From Bacteroidaceae bacterium (GTDB taxonomy: Bacteria > Bacteroidota > Bacteroidia > Bacteroidales > Bacteroidaceae): 35,691 nt of DNA. This document shows positions 1 through 8,621 of the stretch, piece after piece. The first letter of the stretch is position 1. Each line of letters opens with the position of its first letter. The notes below the pieces were generated by a model. It was not told where the DNA came from and searched no databases. It was given only the letters and a program-made list of their open reading frames with translations. A program made the translations under genes and the position numbers. The stretch is taken from assembly GCA_016291905.1 (NCBI GenBank), contig JAEEZS010000029.1, positions 1 through 35,691 of the forward strand. Direction: 5' to 3'.

Positions 1-3000
1 AACGGCAAGCGGGCTGGTGGAAAGGGAGGCTTCTACGGTATGGGTCAGGTCTATGCCATGGCTAAGGGAGAGATGGGACTTATCATCGACCTTTGGATTT
101 ACAAGGGCGATTGGTCACTCATAAGCGTTGGAGTTGGTGCCTTGTTGAGAGGTGGCTTCCCAAATCCGTCATGGATGTATGGTAAGGTTAAAGCTAAGTG
201 TAAACTTTTTGGCGGTCTTATCAAATTCACAGGTTCGCTTACTTTCGAGACGGGTGACGTTTGTTTCCCCGATGCTGGTAATCCGTTGGATGACATCAAG
301 ATCTTCGAGGATATGACGCCAGGCGAAGAGCACATAAGCGGTTCTGTTTCCAATACGCCGGGATGGAGAGGCGATGAAGTATCCGTCTTTGCTCCTGCGG
401 GTTTCACTACCAATATGAAGATAGGTGTCCGACTTGATCTCGTTGATGAGAATACGGCTAACCGCATGGCAGGTAAGGATGGCGATCCTGCCGAATATGC
501 TAACAATGCCATGCGTTCTTATAAATTCTACTTAGAACCTCAAGGAATATTTGAGTCTTGGACGAACACCGTAGGTGGTGGTTACAAACAGACCACATAT
601 AATTATCGTACGAAAGATCAAGAGACGTATGAATATGTTATTTCAGGTGGAATGTTGGAAGCAAAACGTTATTATAAGGTGACGCAGAAGGGTTATTGCA
701 AGGAAATACGCAATGGCAAGGAAGTAGATCCCGTCTTTAACGATGAATCCACAGGTTACAAAGATAAAAACAAACCATGGAATGATGAAATTGTCCGTTA
801 TTTCCGCACGGGTGATCTACCAAACAACCTGTGGGCAGGCAACCAAATTGCCTTTACCCTTCCACAAAAGGCGGGTAACTCGCGTTTCTACACTAACGAA
901 CTGAGGGAACCGCAGATACATTTGAGAGTTGATCGTGCTAGTGACGACATTTTCAATCCGTCCAAATATGACCTTGTTGCTCGCTTTGAAAAGAATTGGA
1001 ATGATAATTGGATTCCTGTTGATGCCGTCGTGCGTGTAGATACATATAAGGACGGCGATAGCTACTACTATGTTGATGAGAATGGCAATATTGATTATAC
1101 CATTAAGGTGAATAGTCTTGGTGAAGTCATCGAAACCCAGGTTGATCCGTTTGTGCAAAAAAATAATCAAGGATATTATTATACATATCATGGACAAACC
1201 TACAGGTACAATGGAGTCAACCGCGAACGCGTCCAACGTTTCACGGCCACTTTGAGTACTGCCATGGTTTCTGCTTCTGAGATAGTTGGAGCTTCCAAAG
1301 CAGCCTACTATTTCCCATTGAAGTGGATACCTACGGGCTTCAATAGCATCGAAAAGGCCATTGATTACTATCAGACTATGATTAATTCCGAATCGTCGAG
1401 TTTAAAGAGTAAGCTTTCTGCTGTGTCTTCAACCCTTATAAGCTTAGAGAATGATTTGGCAGATGCCATGAAGAATTCCAACTATCCTAAACCTAACGAT
1501 GCGGATATTCGCTATACTTATCAGGGGGCTTCGGCTATTCCAAACAATAGCTCACAGATACAAAATATGGCGGAAAAACATATAACGGGCTTACAGAAAA
1601 TGTTAGAAGAAATGGAGCGTTGCCTAAATGATGGAGAAGTGTATCTTACTCAGGGTAGTTCGACAACTACTTATGAAAATAGACATCAGCTCCCCCCATA
1701 CTGGTATAAAGAGTATATTGCTAATTATGATAATAAAGTAGGTACTGCACGTCGGACGATGGAGGATGGTTTCCGTCACTATCCCACCTCATCCGAACTG
1801 AACGAACTGAAGTCACTTTTCTTGCAGATAGATGTTCCCTATAGCAAGATTAAAGCAGACTATAATAACGTGGCCAAGGTTGAGAAGATTCTGGAAAGCG
1901 TTAAGAAAGAACGCGACAATCAGAAGACTACGATGGCAAACATTCGCAATTCTAAGAATTCTATTTCTCAGAAAAAGACTTATCTGAATAGTCTTAATGA
2001 TACAAAGAATAACAAGTTTGAAGGGTGGCGAAAACAAGCAGGAGACCTCTACCCCGAGTACTGTTTGACAAAAAATATCTATCAAATCTGCGATGCTTTT
2101 GCCGATTCTGTTGCTGAGCTAACCAAGTATGTCAAGTTCTTGGAGAATAATATCATTGTTAAGGGCAAGGCTGACGAGTTAGAGAAAATACTTAAGGATG
2201 TTAATACCTACATGAATAATACATCCGAGGCCTCGAGTAGTTACAGCTATGTGAAGTCAACTTTCTACAACAAAGCCACATCAGCATTTGAAGCTACTAA
2301 GGATGCAACAAATCATGGTAGTGAGTTCTTGCGTGCTCAGACAGCCTATAATGCCATCGAGTCGATAATCTTTGGTAGCGAAAAACTGGCTCTCGACTTT
2401 GCAAAAGAGAAAGAAAGTGAATCAAGGACTGCATTTGATCAAGCCGATAAAGCGGCATCTGATGCTATCGCTGCAAACGATGCCACAGTAGCGGAGAGGC
2501 AAAAGACGTCACCGTCCAACGATAATGCTGATCGCGTGAATCAATTGAAAGACAAGGAAGAAAAAGCTTTTGCAAAAGCCTATGAGTTAGCAAATGAAGT
2601 AGGAAATATAGCTGCTAGTGTGCAAAAATACACGGCACGTCACACGGGCGAATTGAACCAGACTTCGGCTGCTAATCAGATGCGACTGATTGTGGAATTA
2701 TGTCAGACAAATGCTCAAAAGGCTATGGACAAATATAATAAGGCTGTATCCTATGCAAATACCGAACGGTTGTATCATTTCTGGCACGAAGTGGATGATG
2801 AATATAAATCAATAGTAACCTCTTTGGACGGGATGATTAACGCGATAGAGTATGCAGCTCCCCAAATTGAGCAAATGCTAAAACAAGAAAAGCGTAATAT
2901 GCGTAAACTGGAAAAACTGATAAAGGAAATACAGAAATACGCTAAAAACATTGAAAAGTCTTTTGAAAAAATAAAAGAATGTGTTGAAACGGGGAAGGGT

Positions 3001-5436
3001 ATTAGTGATGATCACAGCTATTACCTGCAGATGGTTGAGAGACTGGATGCTGCTGCTGCGTTCCTCAGGACTTCTGATTATTTATATAAGGGCACGAGCG
3101 CTGATTCCAAGTATTACTCAAGTGCATTAAAGGAGGTATCCGACTATTCGACGGTAGTTCAGGGTCGTTTATCAAAAGCTAATATTACTTCGAAGGAAAG
3201 ACAAATGGAGAGCGTCAGACGCAATAGTATGGAAGTTGCTGATAAATTTAAAAATAACATCAGTAGTATTAACGCTAGGCTAAATACTCAGAATAATTCG
3301 TCAAGAAACTCTGTCTTAAGAGGTACTCAAAAAGGTGTTGGGCAGTTGAATCGATCTGTTTCGAGGACAGTATCGAATGATAGAATGGTGGAGACAAAGG
3401 TTAATACGAATTATAATATAAATATGAATAATACTACAACCAAGCAAACCGAAAAGGTCGCCAATATGAAGAAAACTGGCCGGAGTACGGTGCCAGGTGT
3501 GGCTGAGGCTTTTGAGCTGGAGACTTCGGTAGTAGCAGAAGATCCAACAACTCCCGTGACTCCTGAAATGCCTGATGGCCCGACCGGTAAAGCTGTGGTG
3601 GCTAAAGTAACATGCATGATGAATGCCTCTTTGCCGAAGCCGAAGCCTAAACCTGATATCCCTGCCCAAAAGGTTATCAATAGTGCTTCATCCATGCTTA
3701 ATGGGACGACCTCAACCCTCTCTCATGGAGGGGCTATAGAGGCTGCTCCTGAGATTCCGACAGTCAATAGCGTTAGTGGGCCACCTGCCAATGATCCCTA
3801 CGCTGCAGCAACCAACTTCCTTAAAGGGGCTTATAAGAGTGCTGGAAAAACGTATTCTGCCATTTCCAGTACTCCAGGGGCCACTATGCATGTGGATGCT
3901 GCATCGTTAGCCAATAGTAGGTTATCATCCATCCCTGTTAAATTTAATAATTATAGGAATCAAAATGAATATGAGTATTTGTCTATTCCGAGCCTTGATA
4001 TGTATGAGTACGTGAAAGACATACGCGATAAATATGTTTTCCGTGTAGTTATTATGCAGGTTGATAAGATGAAGTTTCAGCAAGCACAGCTCCAGAGCAA
4101 AAAGGAAACCGAAACAACTACAGAAGAGTCGAAGCTTGACAATTCCAATAAAACGTACTTGCAGGGAACGGGCAATGATGGAACGGATAGCAAAGGCGAC
4201 AGTTATAGTCTGCAAGCCTACATGGCTAATTATTACAAGGAGATGGAAAAGGAAAAATTGCAGGAAAACAAAGGTGAAGCTGAAAAAACAAAGTTACAGA
4301 AGCAAAAAATAGACTATACGAACTTCGCCAATGAGATATATATATGGGATTTAAACCTTAAAGGTTTGATCCAAACAGACTTTGCTAGTTGGGCAGAAAG
4401 CAATATGAATGCCAATGCTACATCAAAATACACTTATTCCAATTATTTAGATAGTCAGTTGGAAGGGGTTCGTCCTGTGGAAATCGCCTATTATGATGAA
4501 GCGTACTCTCCTCGTAATTTGGCCATAAAAGGTTCAGAATGGAGGAGCGATTCAGAATTATTGACAGACGAAAAGTATTTCCTTAAGGATCCCAATGTGT
4601 GGTTGGCTTATATGGGTAGTTATGCCTTGTTCAACGGGAAAAAGATTTCCAATAAAAGCAGCTATTGGGATAAAGAATTCCTAAACCCTAATCCCATGAC
4701 AATTGAGTTCTCAACAAAGTCGAGCCCTTATAGGAAGAACACAGCCTATTCTATCGGCTACTCCAATCGTAGTGATAAAGCTTATCAAGCAGTCAATCTG
4801 ATTTATAGTTTTGGTACAGGGTATCATTCGTATTCATATAATGATTGTCGTGCAGAGAATATAAACTATTCCACTTCTAGTCAGAGTATCTATACGGTTA
4901 TTGATGATATAAAAGGGATGCTGGAGGCTATGTTTGACGTGGCAATAGATATACAATCACATTATAAATTACTGTGGGGTAAGGATAATTCAGATTACAA
5001 CACGTTCTCAAAATGGAATAATAGTAATGAAATGTGTGGATATAAAAAAATAACGGTGCCAGCCATTCAGGTCGGTTTCGTCTATCAATCTCAATGGCTC
5101 ACATATAATAGAAAAGGAACCGGAGAATACCTGAAATATTTCCCTGGATACTCAATAGATCGCTATGCTGATGCCCCTGAAGCTACGGCTTTGAGTCATC
5201 AGAACTATATCGGAAACGATTGGCGGTTCAACTATAGGTGGTACTGCAACAACATGAAGTATGTGAGACACGAGTTCTTCCGTTGCAATCTCTATAATTT
5301 GAAATACCAATATTATAATATGTGGGGTGGCGAACGTATGAAGGAACAATATTCCAAGGTTAAAACGTGGAGCGATCCGCTGAAGGGCTTTGGCGACAAA
5401 TTCTCTTTCCAGCCCTTGAATTCTGAATGGAAGTAA
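1..5436 (+). CDS. Giant exported-type beta-rich/coiled-coil protein, 3' part only
   Basis: The frame is open from base 1, so the start lies upstream; 1811 residues are visible. The first ~350 residues are beta-rich, with segments resembling, from memory, the giant extracellular proteins that Bacteroidetes encode beside FN3-repeat proteins (KLFGG...F.TGDVCFP near residue 65, YFRTGDLPNN near 270). Residues ~450-1090 are Ala/Lys/Glu/Asn-rich and look helical or coiled-coil, with many short YN/KA-type heptad-like stretches. Residues ~1090-1290 are low-complexity, rich in Ser/Asn/Pro. The last ~450 residues are Tyr/Trp/Asn-rich and probably beta again. No membrane helix is seen. The next gene begins 31 bp downstream, so it heads a four-gene unit of exported proteins. 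A structural or adhesive surface role is inference; the exact function is unknown. Confidence 0.75.
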   Translation, partial: NGKRAGGKGGFYGMGQVYAMAKGEMGLIIDLWIYKGDWSLISVGVGALLRGGFPNPSWMYGKVKAKCKLFGGLIKFTGSLTFETGDVCFPDAGNPLDDIKIFEDMTPGEEHISGSVSNTPGWRGDEVSVFAPAGFTTNMKIGVRLDLVDENTANRMAGKDGDPAEYANNAMRSYKFYLEPQGIFESWTNTVGGGYKQTTYNYRTKDQETYEYVISGGMLEAKRYYKVTQKGYCKEIRNGKEVDPVFNDESTGYKDKNKPWNDEIVRYFRTGDLPNNLWAGNQIAFTLPQKAGNSRFYTNELREPQIHLRVDRASDDIFNPSKYDLVARFEKNWNDNWIPVDAVVRVDTYKDGDSYYYVDENGNIDYTIKVNSLGEVIETQVDPFVQKNNQGYYYTYHGQTYRYNGVNRERVQRFTATLSTAMVSASEIVGASKAAYYFPLKWIPTGFNSIEKAIDYYQTMINSESSSLKSKLSAVSSTLISLENDLADAMKNSNYPKPNDADIRYTYQGASAIPNNSSQIQNMAEKHITGLQKMLEEMERCLNDGEVYLTQGSSTTTYENRHQLPPYWYKEYIANYDNKVGTARRTMEDGFRHYPTSSELNELKSLFLQIDVPYSKIKADYNNVAKVEKILESVKKERDNQKTTMANIRNSKNSISQKKTYLNSLNDTKNNKFEGWRKQAGDLYPEYCLTKNIYQICDAFADSVAELTKYVKFLENNIIVKGKADELEKILKDVNTYMNNTSEASSSYSYVKSTFYNKATSAFEATKDATNHGSEFLRAQTAYNAIESIIFGSEKLALDFAKEKESESRTAFDQADKAASDAIAANDATVAERQKTSPSNDNADRVNQLKDKEEKAFAKAYELANEVGNIAASVQKYTARHTGELNQTSAANQMRLIVELCQTNAQKAMDKYNKAVSYANTERLYHFWHEVDDEYKSIVTSLDGMINAIEYAAPQIEQMLKQEKRNMRKLEKLIKEIQKYAKNIEKSFEKIKECVETGKGISDDHSYYLQMVERLDAAAAFLRTSDYLYKGTSADSKYYSSALKEVSDYSTVVQGRLSKANITSKERQMESVRRNSMEVADKFKNNISSINARLNTQNNSSRNSVLRGTQKGVGQLNRSVSRTVSNDRMVETKVNTNYNINMNNTTTKQTEKVANMKKTGRSTVPGVAEAFELETSVVAEDPTTPVTPEMPDGPTGKAVVAKVTCMMNASLPKPKPKPDIPAQKVINSASSMLNGTTSTLSHGGAIEAAPEIPTVNSVSGPPANDPYAAATNFLKGAYKSAGKTYSAISSTPGATMHVDAASLANSRLSSIPVKFNNYRNQNEYEYLSIPSLDMYEYVKDIRDKYVFRVVIMQVDKMKFQQAQLQSKKETETTTEESKLDNSNKTYLQGTGNDGTDSKGDSYSLQAYMANYYKEMEKEKLQENKGEAEKTKLQKQKIDYTNFANEIYIWDLNLKGLIQTDFASWAESNMNANATSKYTYSNYLDSQLEGVRPVEIAYYDEAYSPRNLAIKGSEWRSDSELLTDEKYFLKDPNVWLAYMGSYALFNGKKISNKSSYWDKEFLNPNPMTIEFSTKSSPYRKNTAYSIGYSNRSDKAYQAVNLIYSFGTGYHSYSYNDCRAENINYSTSSQSIYTVIDDIKGMLEAMFDVAIDIQSHYKLLWGKDNSDYNTFSKWNNSNEMCGYKKITVPAIQVGFVYQSQWLTYNRKGTGEYLKYFPGYSIDRYADAPEATALSHQNYIGNDWRFNYRWYCNNMKYVRHEFFRCNLYNLKYQYYNMWGGERMKEQYSKVKTWSDPLKGFGDKFSFQPLNSEWK

Positions 5437-5467
5437 TTTTTATGAAAAAACTAAAATGTAGAAAGAT

Positions 5468-7819
5468 ATGAAAAGGAGCTTTTTTTTCGGTGTAGGAGGA
5501 CTCTTCATCGCATGTCTTTGTTTCTTGTCTGTCATCCCGGTTTCCGCTCAAGTGGTTATGACAACGAATGACGATGATGGGAGGAAAATTGTGGATGAAG
5601 ATTCTCTTAGCCTTCCCGTTGACATGACAATTATAGAAGAGTATGCGCGGCAGAGTCGGGCACGTTTGGATAGTTTGGCCAAATTGGAAGCAGAGGAGGT
5701 CGTCTTCAAGTTGCAGATGCTGGCTCGTTCATACGGCGATAGTATTGTTATTCGTTGGGCGCCAGAGGAGTACGTTCCATGGAAATTTCTCAACGGGTAT
5801 GGCTGTTATCTTGTTCGAAGCGACTTTGAAAACGAGGTGGTAGATGACACCATTGCCTTGCTGAAGCCGATGAACAAGTACGACTTTGCTGAACTATTTT
5901 CTGACACGGATACGACGGCATTTGCTGCCATGCAGACTATCTTTGGCGAGGGGACGGCGTTGAATAATACCCGTTCGGCACCAGGTTCAGCAGGTTCCAT
6001 CATGGAGGTCTATGAGGAGCAACAGAATATCTTTGGTATGGCTATGGTTATTGCCGAACGTCGCTGCGATATTGCTACAGCAATGGGCCTGCGCTATGTG
6101 GATAAGAACGTAAAACCTGGGGTGATGTATGGCTATTACCTAACCCCGAATATGTCGCCCGATATTCTGAAAGTACGCCCAGGACTCATCTACGTGGAAA
6201 ATAAGCCTTACGTGCCTAAACCTTGTACGCTTGAACTATCGGACTCCATTGCTGCTGTAGATGGCATTCTGCTCAGTTGGCCCTACACGGACGACTATAG
6301 CAGTTTTGACATCGAGCGACGCAAGGAAGGGCAGAAGGAATGGGTGGTGCTGAATGACAAACCCTATATGTCGATGACGATGGATTTGTTTGAGGACGAA
6401 AATCCGCCCAGTTTATTTGCTGATACAGGTGTGGAGCCAGGTGCCTACATCTACCGCCTTCGTGGCTACGATTCATTCGGTGACAAGTCTGCCCCAGGTC
6501 CTGAGCATAAGGTCATAATGCCTGACCTGTTGCCTCCGACGCCACCCCGCATCAAGCTCATCACCATAAACCGTGGAGACAGTACTATCACAGCCCGCAT
6601 CGACTGGACAAAAACAGAGATTGAGCCTGACCTGATAGGTTATATCCCCTTTTACCAATACGGCGCGCTGGAGAATGTGGATGCCTTGGAATACCAGGCA
6701 ACTGTGAATACAGCCGATTCGGCACTTTTGGGCGGGCGTTGGGTCCCGCTGGTGAAAGACAGAGTGCTGGCACCGAGGGACAGTTTTGTTGTGGTGGATG
6801 TGCGTGGACTTAACACGGGCATGGTGACTATTGCTGCTGTTGACTCAGCGATGAACATGACCTATGCCATGCCACAGCCCATGCGAATTGATGACCTTGA
6901 ACCCCCACTTCCTCCAACAAACTTGCGCGGATTGGTCTCTGCCGAGGGCGTTGTCACCATAGGCTGGACGCCGTCTATCTCGAGGGATGCATATTACTAC
7001 GAAGTATTCACGGCTAACGACACGACGCATACCTTTGTGCTGGTACCCAATCAACAGATGTATCAGGACACGCTGTTTAACGATACGGTCTCCTTAGAGG
7101 TGAACCAGCCCTATAAATATTATAAGGTACGCGCGATAGACTGGGCGGGCAACAATTCAGAATTCAGCGAGCTGCTTAGAGTGACGCGTCCGAACTTCAA
7201 CGCGCCCTCGGAATGCTTTATCGACACTTCGTGGGTGACGAAGGACAGCATCTACATGCGCTGGGTAATCTCACCTGAAAAGGACTTGGATAAGGTGCGT
7301 GTTTTCCGTCGTCTAAGTAACGAGTCGCAGTGGACCATGATACGCACGTACTATCATGACCAGGTGAATGGGAAGCCTACTCTTGAAGTGATTGACCGTC
7401 CGACACCCAATCAAACCATCCGTTATTACTACGCTATTGAGGCCATTAACATGACGGGCGTCAGTACGGGCCTTTCCATGCAGGTGTGCTACTTGTTCCA
7501 AGGACAGCGGGTGTTTGATGTGCCGTTGAAATTAGATGCTTCGTGGCGAGAGGATAAGGGATATGTAATCTTGGCTTGGGATGTGCCAAAGGAGCTACCC
7601 ATTGTGGCACCCTATCACTTTGTTCTTTCACGCCAGTTGGAAGGCGAGAAATTCTTCCGTCCTTATCGCTCAATTAAAAGTGACAAGAGCAGCTACGAAG
7701 ACAGACGCATAAAACCCGGCGAGAGCACCGTCTATCGTCTTGAAATCCTCTTCGAAGATGGCAGAAGTACTACTCCCTCGAACGAAGTGAAGATATCTAT
7801 TCCGAAGAAAAAAGAATGA
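5468..7819 (+). CDS. Exported FN3-repeat protein
   Basis: The 783-residue product begins with a signal peptide (charged MKRS, hydrophobic to about residue 27, VSA/Q cleavage). Residues ~75-230 form an N-terminal domain with the pattern LARSYGDSIVIRWAP followed by NGYGCYLVRSD, which resembles the first FN3-like unit of Bacteroidetes proteins encoded next to giant surface proteins. About four further FN3-like units follow (roughly residues 238-350, 355-470, 473-577, 578-680), with a last one to the C terminus. They show LSWP/IGWTP/LAWD strand-B Trp motifs and YRLRGYDSFGDKS or YKVRAIDWAGNNS strand-F motifs. It lies 31 bp after the giant gene and is probably co-transcribed. No catalytic residues are seen; a scaffold or binding role at the cell surface is inferred. 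Confidence 0.8.
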   Translation: MKRSFFFGVGGLFIACLCFLSVIPVSAQVVMTTNDDDGRKIVDEDSLSLPVDMTIIEEYARQSRARLDSLAKLEAEEVVFKLQMLARSYGDSIVIRWAPEEYVPWKFLNGYGCYLVRSDFENEVVDDTIALLKPMNKYDFAELFSDTDTTAFAAMQTIFGEGTALNNTRSAPGSAGSIMEVYEEQQNIFGMAMVIAERRCDIATAMGLRYVDKNVKPGVMYGYYLTPNMSPDILKVRPGLIYVENKPYVPKPCTLELSDSIAAVDGILLSWPYTDDYSSFDIERRKEGQKEWVVLNDKPYMSMTMDLFEDENPPSLFADTGVEPGAYIYRLRGYDSFGDKSAPGPEHKVIMPDLLPPTPPRIKLITINRGDSTITARIDWTKTEIEPDLIGYIPFYQYGALENVDALEYQATVNTADSALLGGRWVPLVKDRVLAPRDSFVVVDVRGLNTGMVTIAAVDSAMNMTYAMPQPMRIDDLEPPLPPTNLRGLVSAEGVVTIGWTPSISRDAYYYEVFTANDTTHTFVLVPNQQMYQDTLFNDTVSLEVNQPYKYYKVRAIDWAGNNSEFSELLRVTRPNFNAPSECFIDTSWVTKDSIYMRWVISPEKDLDKVRVFRRLSNESQWTMIRTYYHDQVNGKPTLEVIDRPTPNQTIRYYYAIEAINMTGVSTGLSMQVCYLFQGQRVFDVPLKLDASWREDKGYVILAWDVPKELPIVAPYHFVLSRQLEGEKFFRPYRSIKSDKSSYEDRRIKPGESTVYRLEILFEDGRSTTPSNEVKISIPKKKE

Positions 7820-7877
7820 AGGAGTTAATGAGTTTTGTCTTTGCTTTAAGGTTATTGTTATAAAAAAACTAAGCAAT

Positions 7878-8603
7878 ATGATACGGTTTAAGAACATTCT
7901 CTATTGCGTGGCCTGTGTGGCGCTTCTATTTCTTGCAGGTTGCGGTGAATACTTCGCGCAGGAATGGCCAGAGGGATTTGATCCCGAGAATCAGCCCGAG
8001 GTGACGGGACTTGGCCTTGACACAGGTCGTCCGTTCGTTCTCTATGTGGGTGATGAGTTCAAATTGAATCCTCAGGTAGGTGACAAGCTTTTGGATCAAT
8101 TGGATAAGAATGATCAGGAGATAGCAATCTCGCATTTTTTTGCCAGCACGAAATGTGGTGACAGTATTGTCTGCGTACGTCAAACGGATATTAAGGCAAT
8201 TGGTGTGGGAAATGACACTATAAGGTTTTCCAATTTTTCGGGCAATTGGAACACCAAACTCCGCGTATCTGTCCTGCCTGGATGGAATAATATGCCAGGA
8301 TGGAGATATGAAACCATCGTCTACGCCAACGTGACAGTGGACGATGAAACTCCCGACAGTGGCATGATGTTTGCTGCTTTCTGTGGGGATGAGTTACGCG
8401 GACGTGGCGTGACCCGTACCGTGAAGGGGATTACCTATACGGTGTTCCGTATTGGCAGCAATACGAACAAAAAGGAAACGATTCACTTCATGGGTTACGA
8501 TGCTGCGAATAGCTGTTACATCACCTTCAATGAAACAATCACCTTTGATGGCGCAACCCACGGGACTCTCTCTGACTTGTTTGAATTGAAAGGAAGAAAA
8601 TAA
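7878..8603 (+). CDS. Small surface lipoprotein of the giant-protein operon
   Basis: The 241-residue product has a lipoprotein signal (hydrophobic stretch ending LLFLAGC, predicted lipidated Cys at residue 22). The mature N-terminal half looks like one Ig-like beta domain. The C-terminal half (from PGWRYETIVYANVTVDD) matches a module I recognise from other Bacteroidetes surface proteins: a strand-rich stretch with FCGDELRGRG, an FRIGSNT segment, then IHFMGYD and a closing TITF strand. It starts 58 bp after the FN3 gene and ends 18 bp before the next ATG, so it sits inside the operon. Cell-envelope localisation is well supported by the lipobox; the function is unknown. Confidence 0.75.
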   Translation: MIRFKNILYCVACVALLFLAGCGEYFAQEWPEGFDPENQPEVTGLGLDTGRPFVLYVGDEFKLNPQVGDKLLDQLDKNDQEIAISHFFASTKCGDSIVCVRQTDIKAIGVGNDTIRFSNFSGNWNTKLRVSVLPGWNNMPGWRYETIVYANVTVDDETPDSGMMFAAFCGDELRGRGVTRTVKGITYTVFRIGSNTNKKETIHFMGYDAANSCYITFNETITFDGATHGTLSDLFELKGRK

Positions 8604-8621
8604 CTATTAAACCTATTGAAA